A DNA stretch of 64,000 nt from Ideonella sp. (GTDB lineage: Bacteria > Pseudomonadota > Gammaproteobacteria > Burkholderiales > Burkholderiaceae_C): positions 1-64,000 of the forward strand of contig NZ_JADJDO010000024.1 in assembly GCF_016702655.1 (NCBI RefSeq), written 5' to 3'. Made by a program: the position numbers and the translations under genes. The first letter of the stretch is position 1. Each line of letters starts with the position of its first letter. Positions 19,377 through 27,676 of this stretch are shown one piece after another. The notes under the pieces are model-generated. The model ran no database searches and was not told the origin of the DNA. It saw only the letters and a program-made list of their open reading frames with translations.

Positions 19377-19674
19377 GACATCCTGTGTCAACCACCTTGC
19401 CGCGGGCCGAGCGCCGGGCCGCCATCGGCCAGAGGCCGATGGCGTTCGCCAGGCACGGTCAGTCCGCAGGGACTGCCCGTGTCCCGGCTTACCTCGCCAA
19501 GCCGGCCCCCGCCAGCCGCGAGACGCGGCTGGCACTCCGGCCGTCGTTCCCCTCGGGGGCCGAGCCCGGACGCCGACAGTCCCTGCGGACTGTTGGCGCC
19601 TGGCGAGGGGCCGAGCCTCCGGCTCGGCGCGGCCTGCAAGGCCGGCCGACGTACTCGTCGGACGAGGGGCGGTC
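19377..19674 (+). repeat. Intergenic hairpin-rich repeat, family B, long copy
   Basis: This 298-base spacer has no gene but is packed with inverted repeats: CAGTCC-GCAG-GGACTG (19460-19475), CAGTCC-CTGC-GGACTG (19577-19592), GCCGAGCC-TCC-GGCTCGGC (about 19611-19629) and CCGACG-TACT-CGTCGG (19646-19661). Its two ends match the 21777-21879 spacer: both begin with TGTCAACC and GGGCCGAGCGCCGGGCCGC and both finish with a near-identical GGCCGACGTA-YTCGTCGGACGAGG-like block four to seven bases before an ATG. The unit is thus a dispersed element in long and short forms. It may have an RNA role in front of the two coding regions. Confidence 0.7.
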
Positions 19675-20568
19675 ATGAACGCCGAGGCAAAGGGCCTGTG
19701 GCTGGGGCTGCTCGGCGTCGCGATGTTCGCGCTCACGATGCCGATGACGCGCCTGGCCGTCGGCCCGGCGGCCGACCCGCAACTGCCGCCGCTGTTCGTG
19801 ACCGCGGGCCGCGCCGCGCTCGCCGGGCTGTTGAGCATCGCCTACCTGGCGGCGACCGGCGCGCCGCGGCCGAGGCGCGGACATTGGCCGGCGCTCGCCA
19901 TCAGCGCCGCCGGCACCGTGATCGGCTTTCCGCTCTTCCTGGCGCTCGCGCTGCGCGAGGTGGATGCCATGCACGCTGCCGTCGTGACCGGCGTCCTGCC
20001 GCTGGCGACCGCCATTGCCGCAGCCGCCTGGTTGCGCCAGCGGCCGTCGGCCGGCTTCTGGCTCTGCGCCGTGGCCGGCTGCGCGCTCGTGATCGCGTTC
20101 GCGGTGCATCAGGGCGGCGGTCGCCTCGTCGTTGCCGACGCGCTGCTGCTAGGGGCGGTGGCGAGCGCGGCAATCGGCTACGTGGCCGGTGCCCAGCTTG
20201 CAGCGCAGATGCGCGCCGAGCAGGTGATCTGCTGGGTGCTGGTCGCGAGCCTGCCGCTGACGCTGCCGGTGATGCTCGCCGCCTGGCCCGCGCAGGGTGC
20301 GCGCGCGTCGGCCTGGGGCGGCTTCGCCTACGTGACGCTGTTCTCGATGTGGCTCGGCTTCTTTGCCTGGTACCGCGGCCTCGCGCTCGGCGGCATGGTG
20401 CGCGTGAGCCAGGTCCAGCTCGTGCAACCCTTTCTCGCGCTGCTCGCCGCCGCGCCGCTGCTCGGCGAGCGGCTCGAACCCGCGACCGTGGGCTTCTCGC
20501 TCGCCGTGATCGCGACCGTTTTCCTGGGCAAGCGCATGCCCGTCAACCTCGAGACTCGACCTGCATGA
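19675..20568 (+). CDS. EamA/DMT family transporter
   Basis: 297 residues, ten predicted transmembrane helices in two EamA halves: for example GLWLGLLGVAMFALTMPMTR at the N-terminus, then FVTAGRAALAGLLSIAYLAA and ALAISAAGTVIGFPLFLALA. The second half contains FAYVTLFSMWLGFFAWYRGL and GGMVRVSQVQLVQPFLALLA. The family includes exporters of threonine, homoserine, cysteine pathway metabolites and nucleosides. Its stop overlaps the start of the aminotransferase gene (ATGA), so the two are translationally coupled. An efflux role for a compound related to that enzyme is inferred from this coupling. The start ATG lies directly after the family B repeat, and no separate ribosome site is clear (GACGAGGGGC could serve). 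Confidence 0.9.
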   Translation: MNAEAKGLWLGLLGVAMFALTMPMTRLAVGPAADPQLPPLFVTAGRAALAGLLSIAYLAATGAPRPRRGHWPALAISAAGTVIGFPLFLALALREVDAMHAAVVTGVLPLATAIAAAAWLRQRPSAGFWLCAVAGCALVIAFAVHQGGGRLVVADALLLGAVASAAIGYVAGAQLAAQMRAEQVICWVLVASLPLTLPVMLAAWPAQGARASAWGGFAYVTLFSMWLGFFAWYRGLALGGMVRVSQVQLVQPFLALLAAAPLLGERLEPATVGFSLAVIATVFLGKRMPVNLETRPA

Positions 20569-21770
20569 AAGCCGACAACACCTCCCCATTTCGGATGGCG
20601 CGCCGCGCGGCGCAGATGAACCCGTCGGTGATCCGCGAAATCCTGAAGCTCACCGAGCAGCCGGGCGTGATCTCGTTTGCCGGCGGGCTGCCGGCGCCCG
20701 AGACCTTTCCGGTCGAGGCGATGCGCGAGGCCTGCGCGCGCGTGCTGCGCGACGCGCCGCAGGCGGCGCTGCAGTACGCGGCAAGCGAGGGCTATGCGCC
20801 GCTGCGCGAGTGGGTCGCAGCCGACCTCGGCCGCCACGGGTTGCGCGTCGATGCCGATCAGGTGCTCGTCACGACCGGCTCGCAGCAGGGCCTCGACCTC
20901 GTGGCCAAGGTGCTGATCGACGCCGGCAGCACGGTCCTCGTCGAGGCGCCGACCTACCTCGGCGCGCTGCAGGCCTTCGCGCCGATGGAGCCGCGCCTTG
21001 TGGGCGTGGCCGGCGACGGCGAGGGACCGCGCATCGACGCGATGGCCGCGGCGGCGCGCGCTGCCGACGCGCGCTTCTTCTACCTGCTGCCGAACTTCCA
21101 GAACCCGACCGGGCGCAGCATGGGCGAGGCGCGGCGCGCCGAGCTCGTCGCCCAGGCGGAAGCAATCGGCCTGCCGCTGCTCGAGGACAACCCCTATGGC
21201 GAACTCTGGTTCGACGACCCGCCGCCGACGGGGCTGGCGGCGCGCAACCCCGACGGCGTGATCTACCTCGGCTCGTTCTCGAAGGTGCTCGCGCCCGGAT
21301 TGCGCCTGGGCTACGTCGTCGCGCCGCGGGCGATCGCGGGCAAGCTGCTGCAGGCCAAGCAGGCAGCCGACCTGCACACGCCGGGCTTCAACCAGCGCGT
21401 CGTGCACGAGGTCATCCGCGACGGCTTTCTCGACCGCCACGTGCCGACGATACGCGCGCGCTACAAGGCGCAGCGCGACGCGATGCTGGCTGCGCTCGAC
21501 CGCCACATGCCGCCCGGCGTGCGCTGGAACAAGCCGGCCGGCGGCATGTTCCTGTGGGTCGAGCTGCCAGCCGCGCTCGACGCCACGCGCCTGCTGCCGC
21601 GCGCCGTCGAGCGTGGCGTCGCCTTCGTGCCCGGGGCGCCGTTCTTTGCCGAGGGGCCGCAGGCGAACACGCTGCGCCTGTCGTACGTCACCGCCAACGC
21701 GGCGCAGATCGAGACCGGCATCGCGGCGCTCGGCGCGGTGGTGCGGGTCGCATTGGAGGACGTGGCATGA
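20565..21770 (+). CDS. PLP-dependent aminotransferase of the LysN/2-aminoadipate class
   Basis: 401 residues, intact. Fold-type I aminotransferase with N-terminal MARRAAQMNPSVIREILKLT and ISFAGGLPAPETFP, which are typical of 2-aminoadipate/multi-substrate aminotransferases. Other marks are LVTTGSQQGLDLVAKVLIDA, YLLPNFQNPTGRSM, LLEDNPYGELWFDD and the PLP Lys in YLGSFSKVLAPGLRLGYVVA; the C-terminal domain begins GVRWNKPAGGMFLWVELP. The enzyme should transfer an amino group between 2-oxoglutarate and an aliphatic or aromatic amino acid. The specific substrate cannot be told. It lies in a run with two exporters, a PhzF protein and a dehydratase, which suggests turnover or detoxification of one amino acid. 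Confidence 0.9.
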   Translation: MKADNTSPFRMARRAAQMNPSVIREILKLTEQPGVISFAGGLPAPETFPVEAMREACARVLRDAPQAALQYAASEGYAPLREWVAADLGRHGLRVDADQVLVTTGSQQGLDLVAKVLIDAGSTVLVEAPTYLGALQAFAPMEPRLVGVAGDGEGPRIDAMAAAARAADARFFYLLPNFQNPTGRSMGEARRAELVAQAEAIGLPLLEDNPYGELWFDDPPPTGLAARNPDGVIYLGSFSKVLAPGLRLGYVVAPRAIAGKLLQAKQAADLHTPGFNQRVVHEVIRDGFLDRHVPTIRARYKAQRDAMLAALDRHMPPGVRWNKPAGGMFLWVELPAALDATRLLPRAVERGVAFVPGAPFFAEGPQANTLRLSYVTANAAQIETGIAALGAVVRVALEDVA

Positions 21771-21776
21771 GGCACC

Positions 21777-21879
21777 CGGTGTCAACCCGTGCTCTGCGGG
21801 CCGAGCGCCGGGCCGCTCCCAAGCCGGCCCGCATCCCCTTGGGGGATCGGCCGACGTACCCGTCGGACGAGGGGCTGTC
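21777..21879 (+). repeat. Intergenic hairpin repeat, family B, short copy
   Basis: This 103-base spacer shares its beginning (GTGTCAACC, then GCGGGCCGAGCGCCGGGCCGC) and its end (CGGCCGACGTACCCGTCGGA) with the long copy at 19377-19674. The CCGACG-TACC-CGTCGG hairpin is at 21851-21866, and CGGACGAGGGGCTGTC directly precedes the next ATG. Both copies are located upstream of genes of the same cluster and in the same orientation. Confidence 0.7.
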
Positions 21880-22722
21880 ATGACACCGCGCGCCTTTGCG
21901 CAAGTCGATGTCTTCAGCAGCGAACCCTGCCGCGGCAATCCGGTCGCGGTGGTCCTCGACGGCCAAGGGCTGGACGACCAGACGATGCAGCGCTTCGCGC
22001 GCTGGACACAGTTGTCGGAAACGACCTTCGTCGCGCCCCCCACCGACCTCGGCGCCGACTATGCGCTGCGCATCTTCACGCCCGGCGGCGAGCTGCCGTT
22101 CGCCGGCCACCCGACGCTCGGCAGTTGCCACGCCTGGCTCGAGGCAGGCGGCAAGCCGCGCCGCAACGACGAGATCGTGCAGCAGTGCGGCGTCGGCCGG
22201 GTGCGCATCCGCCGCACCGAGGAAGGGCGCCTGGCCTTCGCCGCGCCGCCGCTGCGCCGCTCGGCGGTCGATCCCGAACTGCTGGCGCGCGTGGTCGCGG
22301 CGCTCGGCATCGAGCCGGCGCGCGTGCGGGCGTCGCAGTGGCTGGACAACGGGCCGCAGTGGCTGACGCTGCTGCTCGAAGAGGCCGCAACCGTGCTCGC
22401 GCTCGCCCCCGATCACTCGGCGCTGAAGATCCTGCCCATGGTCGGCGTCGCCGGTCCCCACCCGGCCGGCAGCGAGTGCGCGTTCGAGGTGCGCGCGTTC
22501 GCCGCGTCCATCGGGATCGCGGAAGACCCGGTCACCGGCAGCCTGAACGCGAGCCTCGCCCAATGGCTGATCGGGGACGGCCTGGCGCCGCAGCGCTATG
22601 TGGCGGCGCAGGGCGCCTGCCTCGGCCGCGCCGGGCGCGTGCATGTCGAACAGCGCGACGGCGAGACCTGGGTCGGTGGCGCGAGCCGCACCGTCATCGA
22701 GGGTCGGGCATCGTTGACGTGA
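21880..22722 (+). CDS. PhzF family phenazine biosynthesis-like protein
   Basis: 280 residues, intact. Diaminopimelate-epimerase-like fold with two mirrored halves. The N-terminal block is FAQVDVFSSEPCRGNPVAVV and then FTPGGELPFAGHPTLGSCHA. The C-terminal block is ECAFEVRAFAASIGIAEDPV followed by TGSLNASLAQWLIGDG. The conserved Glu at the end of the second helix region (TQLSETTFVAPP) is the general acid/base of PhzF-type isomerases. Most relatives outside phenazine clusters have unknown substrates. The stop overlaps the GTG of the VOC gene (GTGA). The start follows immediately after the family B repeat. Confidence 0.9.
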   Translation: MTPRAFAQVDVFSSEPCRGNPVAVVLDGQGLDDQTMQRFARWTQLSETTFVAPPTDLGADYALRIFTPGGELPFAGHPTLGSCHAWLEAGGKPRRNDEIVQQCGVGRVRIRRTEEGRLAFAAPPLRRSAVDPELLARVVAALGIEPARVRASQWLDNGPQWLTLLLEEAATVLALAPDHSALKILPMVGVAGPHPAGSECAFEVRAFAASIGIAEDPVTGSLNASLAQWLIGDGLAPQRYVAAQGACLGRAGRVHVEQRDGETWVGGASRTVIEGRASLT

Positions 22723-23375
22723 ACTGCGAACTCGACCACCTCGTACTCGCTGCGCGAACCCTCGGCGAGGGCGTCGCCTGGTGCGAGCGCACGCTCGGCA
22801 TCACGCCCGCTCCCGGCGGCGGGCATGCGCTGATGGGCACTCACAACCGGGTGTTCGCGATCGCGTCGGAGCGCTTCCCGCGCGCCTATTTCGAGATCAT
22901 CGCGATCGATCCCGACGCGCCCGACCCGGGCCGCAGGCGCTGGTTCGACCTCGACGACGCGCGGCTGCAATCGACGCTCGCCGATGGCCCGCGGCTCGTG
23001 CACTGGGTCGCGCGCTGCAACGATCTCGACGCCGCGCTCGCGCTGCTGGCGCGCCACGGCGTCGATGGCGGGCGCAGCCTGCACGCCGCGCGCACGACGC
23101 CGCGGGGCGAGCTGCGCTGGCGGATCGCAGTGCGCGACGACGGATCGCGCGCCCTGGGCGGCGCGCTGCCGCTGCTGATCGAATGGGGCGCGATGCATCC
23201 GACCGACGCGCTGCCAGCGAGCGGCGTGACGCTTGATTCGTTCTCGCTCGGCGCCGACGACGGCCGCGCGCCGTTGCAGGCGCTCGGCCTCGGCGCGCTG
23301 ATCGGTGGCGCCGCGCCGATCGCCGCGACCCTGGCCACACCCGCAGGCAAGGTCACGCTCACGGTACCCAACTGA
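22719..23375 (+). CDS. VOC-superfamily (glyoxalase-like) protein
   Basis: 218 residues from the GTG at 22719, which overlaps the PhzF stop. The opening CELDHLVLAARTLGEGVAWC and the block LGITPAPGGGHALMGTHNRV are typical of the Glyoxalase_3-like domain (one metal-site His is in ELDHLVLA). The middle RAYFEIIAIDPDAPDPGRRR and GGALPLLIEWGAMHPTDALP correspond to further strands of the beta-alpha-beta-beta-beta modules. Such proteins may be metal-dependent lyases or dioxygenases, or may bind small ligands. No specific reaction can be assigned. Six bases separate it from the dehydratase gene, so a common mRNA is likely. Confidence 0.85.
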   Translation: MNCELDHLVLAARTLGEGVAWCERTLGITPAPGGGHALMGTHNRVFAIASERFPRAYFEIIAIDPDAPDPGRRRWFDLDDARLQSTLADGPRLVHWVARCNDLDAALALLARHGVDGGRSLHAARTTPRGELRWRIAVRDDGSRALGGALPLLIEWGAMHPTDALPASGVTLDSFSLGADDGRAPLQALGLGALIGGAAPIAATLATPAGKVTLTVPN

Positions 23376-23381
23376 TCCGCC

Positions 23382-24371
23382 ATGCAGCTACCGACCCGAG
23401 ACGAGATCCTGTCTGCCCGCGCGATCGTGGCCGCCGTGCAGCAGCCGACGCCAACCCAGCGCTGGCCGCTGCTCGACGCCCGGCTCGGCGCGCGCGCCTG
23501 GGTCAAGCACGAGAACCACACCCGCGTCGGCGCGTTCAAGCTGCGCGGCGGCGCGGTCTACCTGCACGAGCTGATGCGCCGCGCGCCGCAACTGCGCGGC
23601 GTGATCAGCGCCACACGCGGCAACCACGGCCAGTCGATCGCGCTTGCCGCAGCGCGCCACGGCATCGCAGCGACGATCGTCGTTCCACACGGAAATTCGG
23701 TCGAGAAGAATGCCGCGATGCGCGCCCTCGGCGCGACGCTGGTCGAGCATGGCGAGGATTTCCAGCAGGCGCGCGAGCATGCCGCGCGGCTCGCCGCCGA
23801 GAGCGGCTGGCCCATGGTGCCGAGCTTCCACCCGGACCTGGTGCGCGGCGTCGCGAGCTACTGGATGGAGTTCTTCGAGGCCACGGCCTGCGACGCGCCC
23901 GCGGTCGTCTTCGTCCCGATCGGCCTCGGCTCGGGCATCGTCGCCTGTGCCGCGGCGCGTGCGGCCTGCCTTGCAAATACGAAGGGCGGCACGCGCATCG
24001 TCGGCGTCGTCTCGGCGCACGCGACGGCTTACCTCGACAGTTGGCGCGCCGGCCGACCCGTGGAAGCGCCGGTGACGACCCAGCTCGCCGACGGCATGGC
24101 CTGCCGCGTGCCGGAAGCCGAAGCGCTCGAGATCATGCGGCGCGAGGTCGACGACATCGTCGCCGTTACCGATGAAGAGGTTGCGCACGCAATGCGCGCG
24201 CTCTTCGCCGACACGCACAACGTCGCCGAAGGCGCCGGGGCCGCAGCGCTTGCCGCAGCGCTGCAGCAGTGCGAGCGGCTGGCCGGGTGCAGCATCGGCC
24301 TCGCGCTCACCGGCGGCAATGTCGACAGCGCGGTCTTCGCGCACGTGCTCGCCGGCGCTGCGGCCTCGTAA
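23382..24371 (+). CDS. Threonine/serine dehydratase-like PLP enzyme (fold type II)
   Basis: 329 residues, intact. The PLP Lys lies in VGAFKLRGGAVYLHEL, the substrate loop is ATRGNHGQSIALAAARHGI, and the phosphate-binding glycine loop is PIGLGSGIVACAAA. The C-terminus carries NVAEGAGAAALAAAL and the late LALTGGNVDSAVFA block, both typical of catabolic threonine dehydratases and related deaminases. There is no ACT regulatory domain, so feedback control by isoleucine is not expected. It probably deaminates threonine, serine or an analogue (3-hydroxyaspartate ammonia-lyases are a near alternative) and closes the amino-acid cluster, whose transcription ends near the hairpin at 24402. Confidence 0.88.
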   Translation: MQLPTRDEILSARAIVAAVQQPTPTQRWPLLDARLGARAWVKHENHTRVGAFKLRGGAVYLHELMRRAPQLRGVISATRGNHGQSIALAAARHGIAATIVVPHGNSVEKNAAMRALGATLVEHGEDFQQAREHAARLAAESGWPMVPSFHPDLVRGVASYWMEFFEATACDAPAVVFVPIGLGSGIVACAAARAACLANTKGGTRIVGVVSAHATAYLDSWRAGRPVEAPVTTQLADGMACRVPEAEALEIMRREVDDIVAVTDEEVAHAMRALFADTHNVAEGAGAAALAAALQQCERLAGCSIGLALTGGNVDSAVFAHVLAGAAAS

Positions 24372-24394
24372 AGGTACCCCGCTCGTCGGGTACG

Positions 24395-24433
24395 GCGAGC
24401 GACCCTCCGGGAGGGTAGGGCCTTGCTTGGGGC
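24395..24433. repeat. Intergenic hairpin repeat, family A, copy 2 (inverted)
   Basis: The reverse complement of this block reads GCCCCAAGCAAGGCCCTACC, then CTCCCGGAGGGTCGCTCG, matching copy 1 at 17183-17228 apart from a few bases. The hairpin ACCCTCC-G-GGAGGGT spans 24402-24416. It again lies between two converging genes (dehydratase and enoyl-CoA hydratase), in line with a terminator role on both strands. Confidence 0.7.
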
Positions 24434-24438
24434 TTGCC

Positions 24439-25272
24439 TCAGCCTCGCGCGACCGGGTCGAGCGGCGCGAAGCTGCCGCTGCGCTTGTCCTTCCAGGCAG
24501 CGATGGCCTCGGCGATGTCGTCGGGGTCGAAGATGGCGCTCTGCAGCAGCGCCATCTGCGCCAGCGCCGCGGCGGTGCCGTGATCGCGGGCGTGGTTGAG
24601 CGCGAGCTTGCTGCCGGCGATCGCGAGCGGCGACTTGGCCGCGATGCTGCGCGCGACGGCCATCACGTGCGCCTGCAGCGCATCGGCGTCGGGCAGCACG
24701 GCGTTGACAAGGCCGACCGCGAGCGCGCGCGCGGCCGGCATGCGCTCCCCGGTATAAGCCATCTCGCGCGCCACCGCGGGCGCGACGATCTTGGGCAGGC
24801 GCTGCAGCGAGCCGACGTCGGCCGCCAAGCCGATGTTGATCTCCTGCACGCAGAAGAAGGCGTCCGCGCTGCAATAGCGCAGGTCGCAGGCGGTGGCGAG
24901 GTCGAGCGCGCCGCCGATGCAGCCGCCCTGGACCGCGCAGATCACCGGAAAGCGCGCCGCGTCGAGCACGTCGAAGCAGGCCATCAGGCGGCGCAGCGTG
25001 TCCTGGAAGCTCAACCGGCCGCGCGCCGTCGCGGTGGTCGCCGAGGTCGGGTCGGCCGAGCCGAAGGTATCGAGCGCCATGCCGGCGCTGAAATGCGCGC
25101 CCTGCGCCGAGATCACGAGCACACGCGAGCGCCCCTCATCGTGCAGGCGCTGCACGGCTTCGCGCAGCAGTTCGAAGAAGGCGAGCGTCATCGTGTTCAT
25201 GCGCTCGGGGCGGTTGAATTGCAGATGGGCGATCCCATCGGCGGCGGTATCGAGCTGGAAGAAGTCATTCAT
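24439..25272 (-). CDS. Enoyl-CoA hydratase/isomerase (crotonase) family protein
   Basis: 277 residues from the ATG at 25272. The crotonase core shows LQFNRPERMNTMTLAFFELL, the oxyanion-hole block SAQGAHFSAGMALDTFG and the active-site block VQGGCIGGALDLATACDLRY. Next come EINIGLAADVGSLQRLPKIV and YTGERMPAARALAVGLVNAV. The AADVG-LQRLP segment is typical of delta3,5-delta2,4-dienoyl-CoA isomerases (with Asp in that position), which help degrade polyunsaturated acyl-CoA. That subfamily is likely but not certain. It is divergent from the alpha/beta hydrolase gene, with a 39-base spacer. Confidence 0.88.
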   Translation of the reverse strand: MNDFFQLDTAADGIAHLQFNRPERMNTMTLAFFELLREAVQRLHDEGRSRVLVISAQGAHFSAGMALDTFGSADPTSATTATARGRLSFQDTLRRLMACFDVLDAARFPVICAVQGGCIGGALDLATACDLRYCSADAFFCVQEINIGLAADVGSLQRLPKIVAPAVAREMAYTGERMPAARALAVGLVNAVLPDADALQAHVMAVARSIAAKSPLAIAGSKLALNHARDHGTAAALAQMALLQSAIFDPDDIAEAIAAWKDKRSGSFAPLDPVARG

Positions 25273-25311
25273 CGTCGGGCACTCCTGGCGGGTACCCGTA
25301 CCATAGCGCGG

Positions 25312-26154
25312 ATGACGCCCGCGCTCGACCTTCGCACCGCCGACGGCGTTGCCCTGCACGGCCAGGCCTGGCCGCTGGCGGGCCCGGCAGCGCGCGGCAG
25401 CGTGCTGATCGTGCATGGGCTTGGCGAGCATGTCGGCCGCCACGCCGCGCTCGCCGCGCACCTGAACGCCTGGGGCTGGCAGGTTGCGGGCTACGACTTG
25501 CGCGGCCACGGCCGCTCCGACGGCCCGCGCGGCGGCCTGCCCGACGCCGACGCGCTGCTGCGCGACCTGGCACAGGCGATCGACGCCGTGCGCGCCGCGT
25601 GGCCGGGCCCGCTGGTGCTGCTCGGCCACAGCATGGGCGGGCTGATCGCGGCGCGCTTCGTCGCCGGCGCGCTCGGCGATTCCCAGCCCTGGCAGCGCGA
25701 GGTCGATGCGCTGGTGCTGTCGTCACCCGCGCTCGACGCGGGCATGAACGCGGGGCAGAAGCTGCTGCTCTCGCTGCTAGGCAACCTGGCGCCGAATCTC
25801 GCCGTCGGCAATGGCCTCAAGCCCGAGTGGATCTCGCGCGATCCGGCCGTCGTCGCGGCCTACGTCGCCGACCCGCTGGTGCACGACCGCGTCACGCCGC
25901 GCCTGGTGCGCTTCATCGTCGATGGCGGCGTGGCGGTGCGCGCTGCCGCGCCGCGCTGGCGCGTGCCGACGCTGCTGCTGTGGGCGGGCGCCGACCGTTG
26001 CGTCGCGCCCGCCGGCAGCGCTGCCTTTGCCGCCGCCGCGCCGGCCGGCGTCGTGCGCGCGCAGGCCTTCGCAGGGCTCGCGCACGAAATCTTCAACGAG
26101 CCCGAGAAGAGCGATGTCTTCGCCGCGCTCGGCGCCTGGCTCGCCGAGCGCTGA
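25312..26154 (+). CDS. Alpha/beta hydrolase, monoacylglycerol-lipase-like
   Basis: 280 residues, intact (Hydrolase_4 family). The HG oxyanion motif is VLIVHGLGEHVGRHAALAAH, followed by GYDLRGHGRSDGPRGGLPDA. The nucleophile elbow is LLGHSMGGLIAARF (Ser near residue 106), the acid is in LLLWAGADRCVAP and the catalytic His in AFAGLAHEIFNEPEKSDVF. This arrangement is that of monoglyceride lipases and lysophospholipases. There is no signal peptide, so the enzyme is cytoplasmic. Forty bases separate its stop from the peptidase gene, with which it is probably co-transcribed. Confidence 0.9.
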   Translation: MTPALDLRTADGVALHGQAWPLAGPAARGSVLIVHGLGEHVGRHAALAAHLNAWGWQVAGYDLRGHGRSDGPRGGLPDADALLRDLAQAIDAVRAAWPGPLVLLGHSMGGLIAARFVAGALGDSQPWQREVDALVLSSPALDAGMNAGQKLLLSLLGNLAPNLAVGNGLKPEWISRDPAVVAAYVADPLVHDRVTPRLVRFIVDGGVAVRAAAPRWRVPTLLLWAGADRCVAPAGSAAFAAAAPAGVVRAQAFAGLAHEIFNEPEKSDVFAALGAWLAER

Positions 26155-26194
26155 CAATCGGGCCATCTTTCGCGCCACCGCCGAGGCTGCCACG

Positions 26195-27670
<1,476 letters not shown>

Positions 27671-27676
27671 GCAGGT

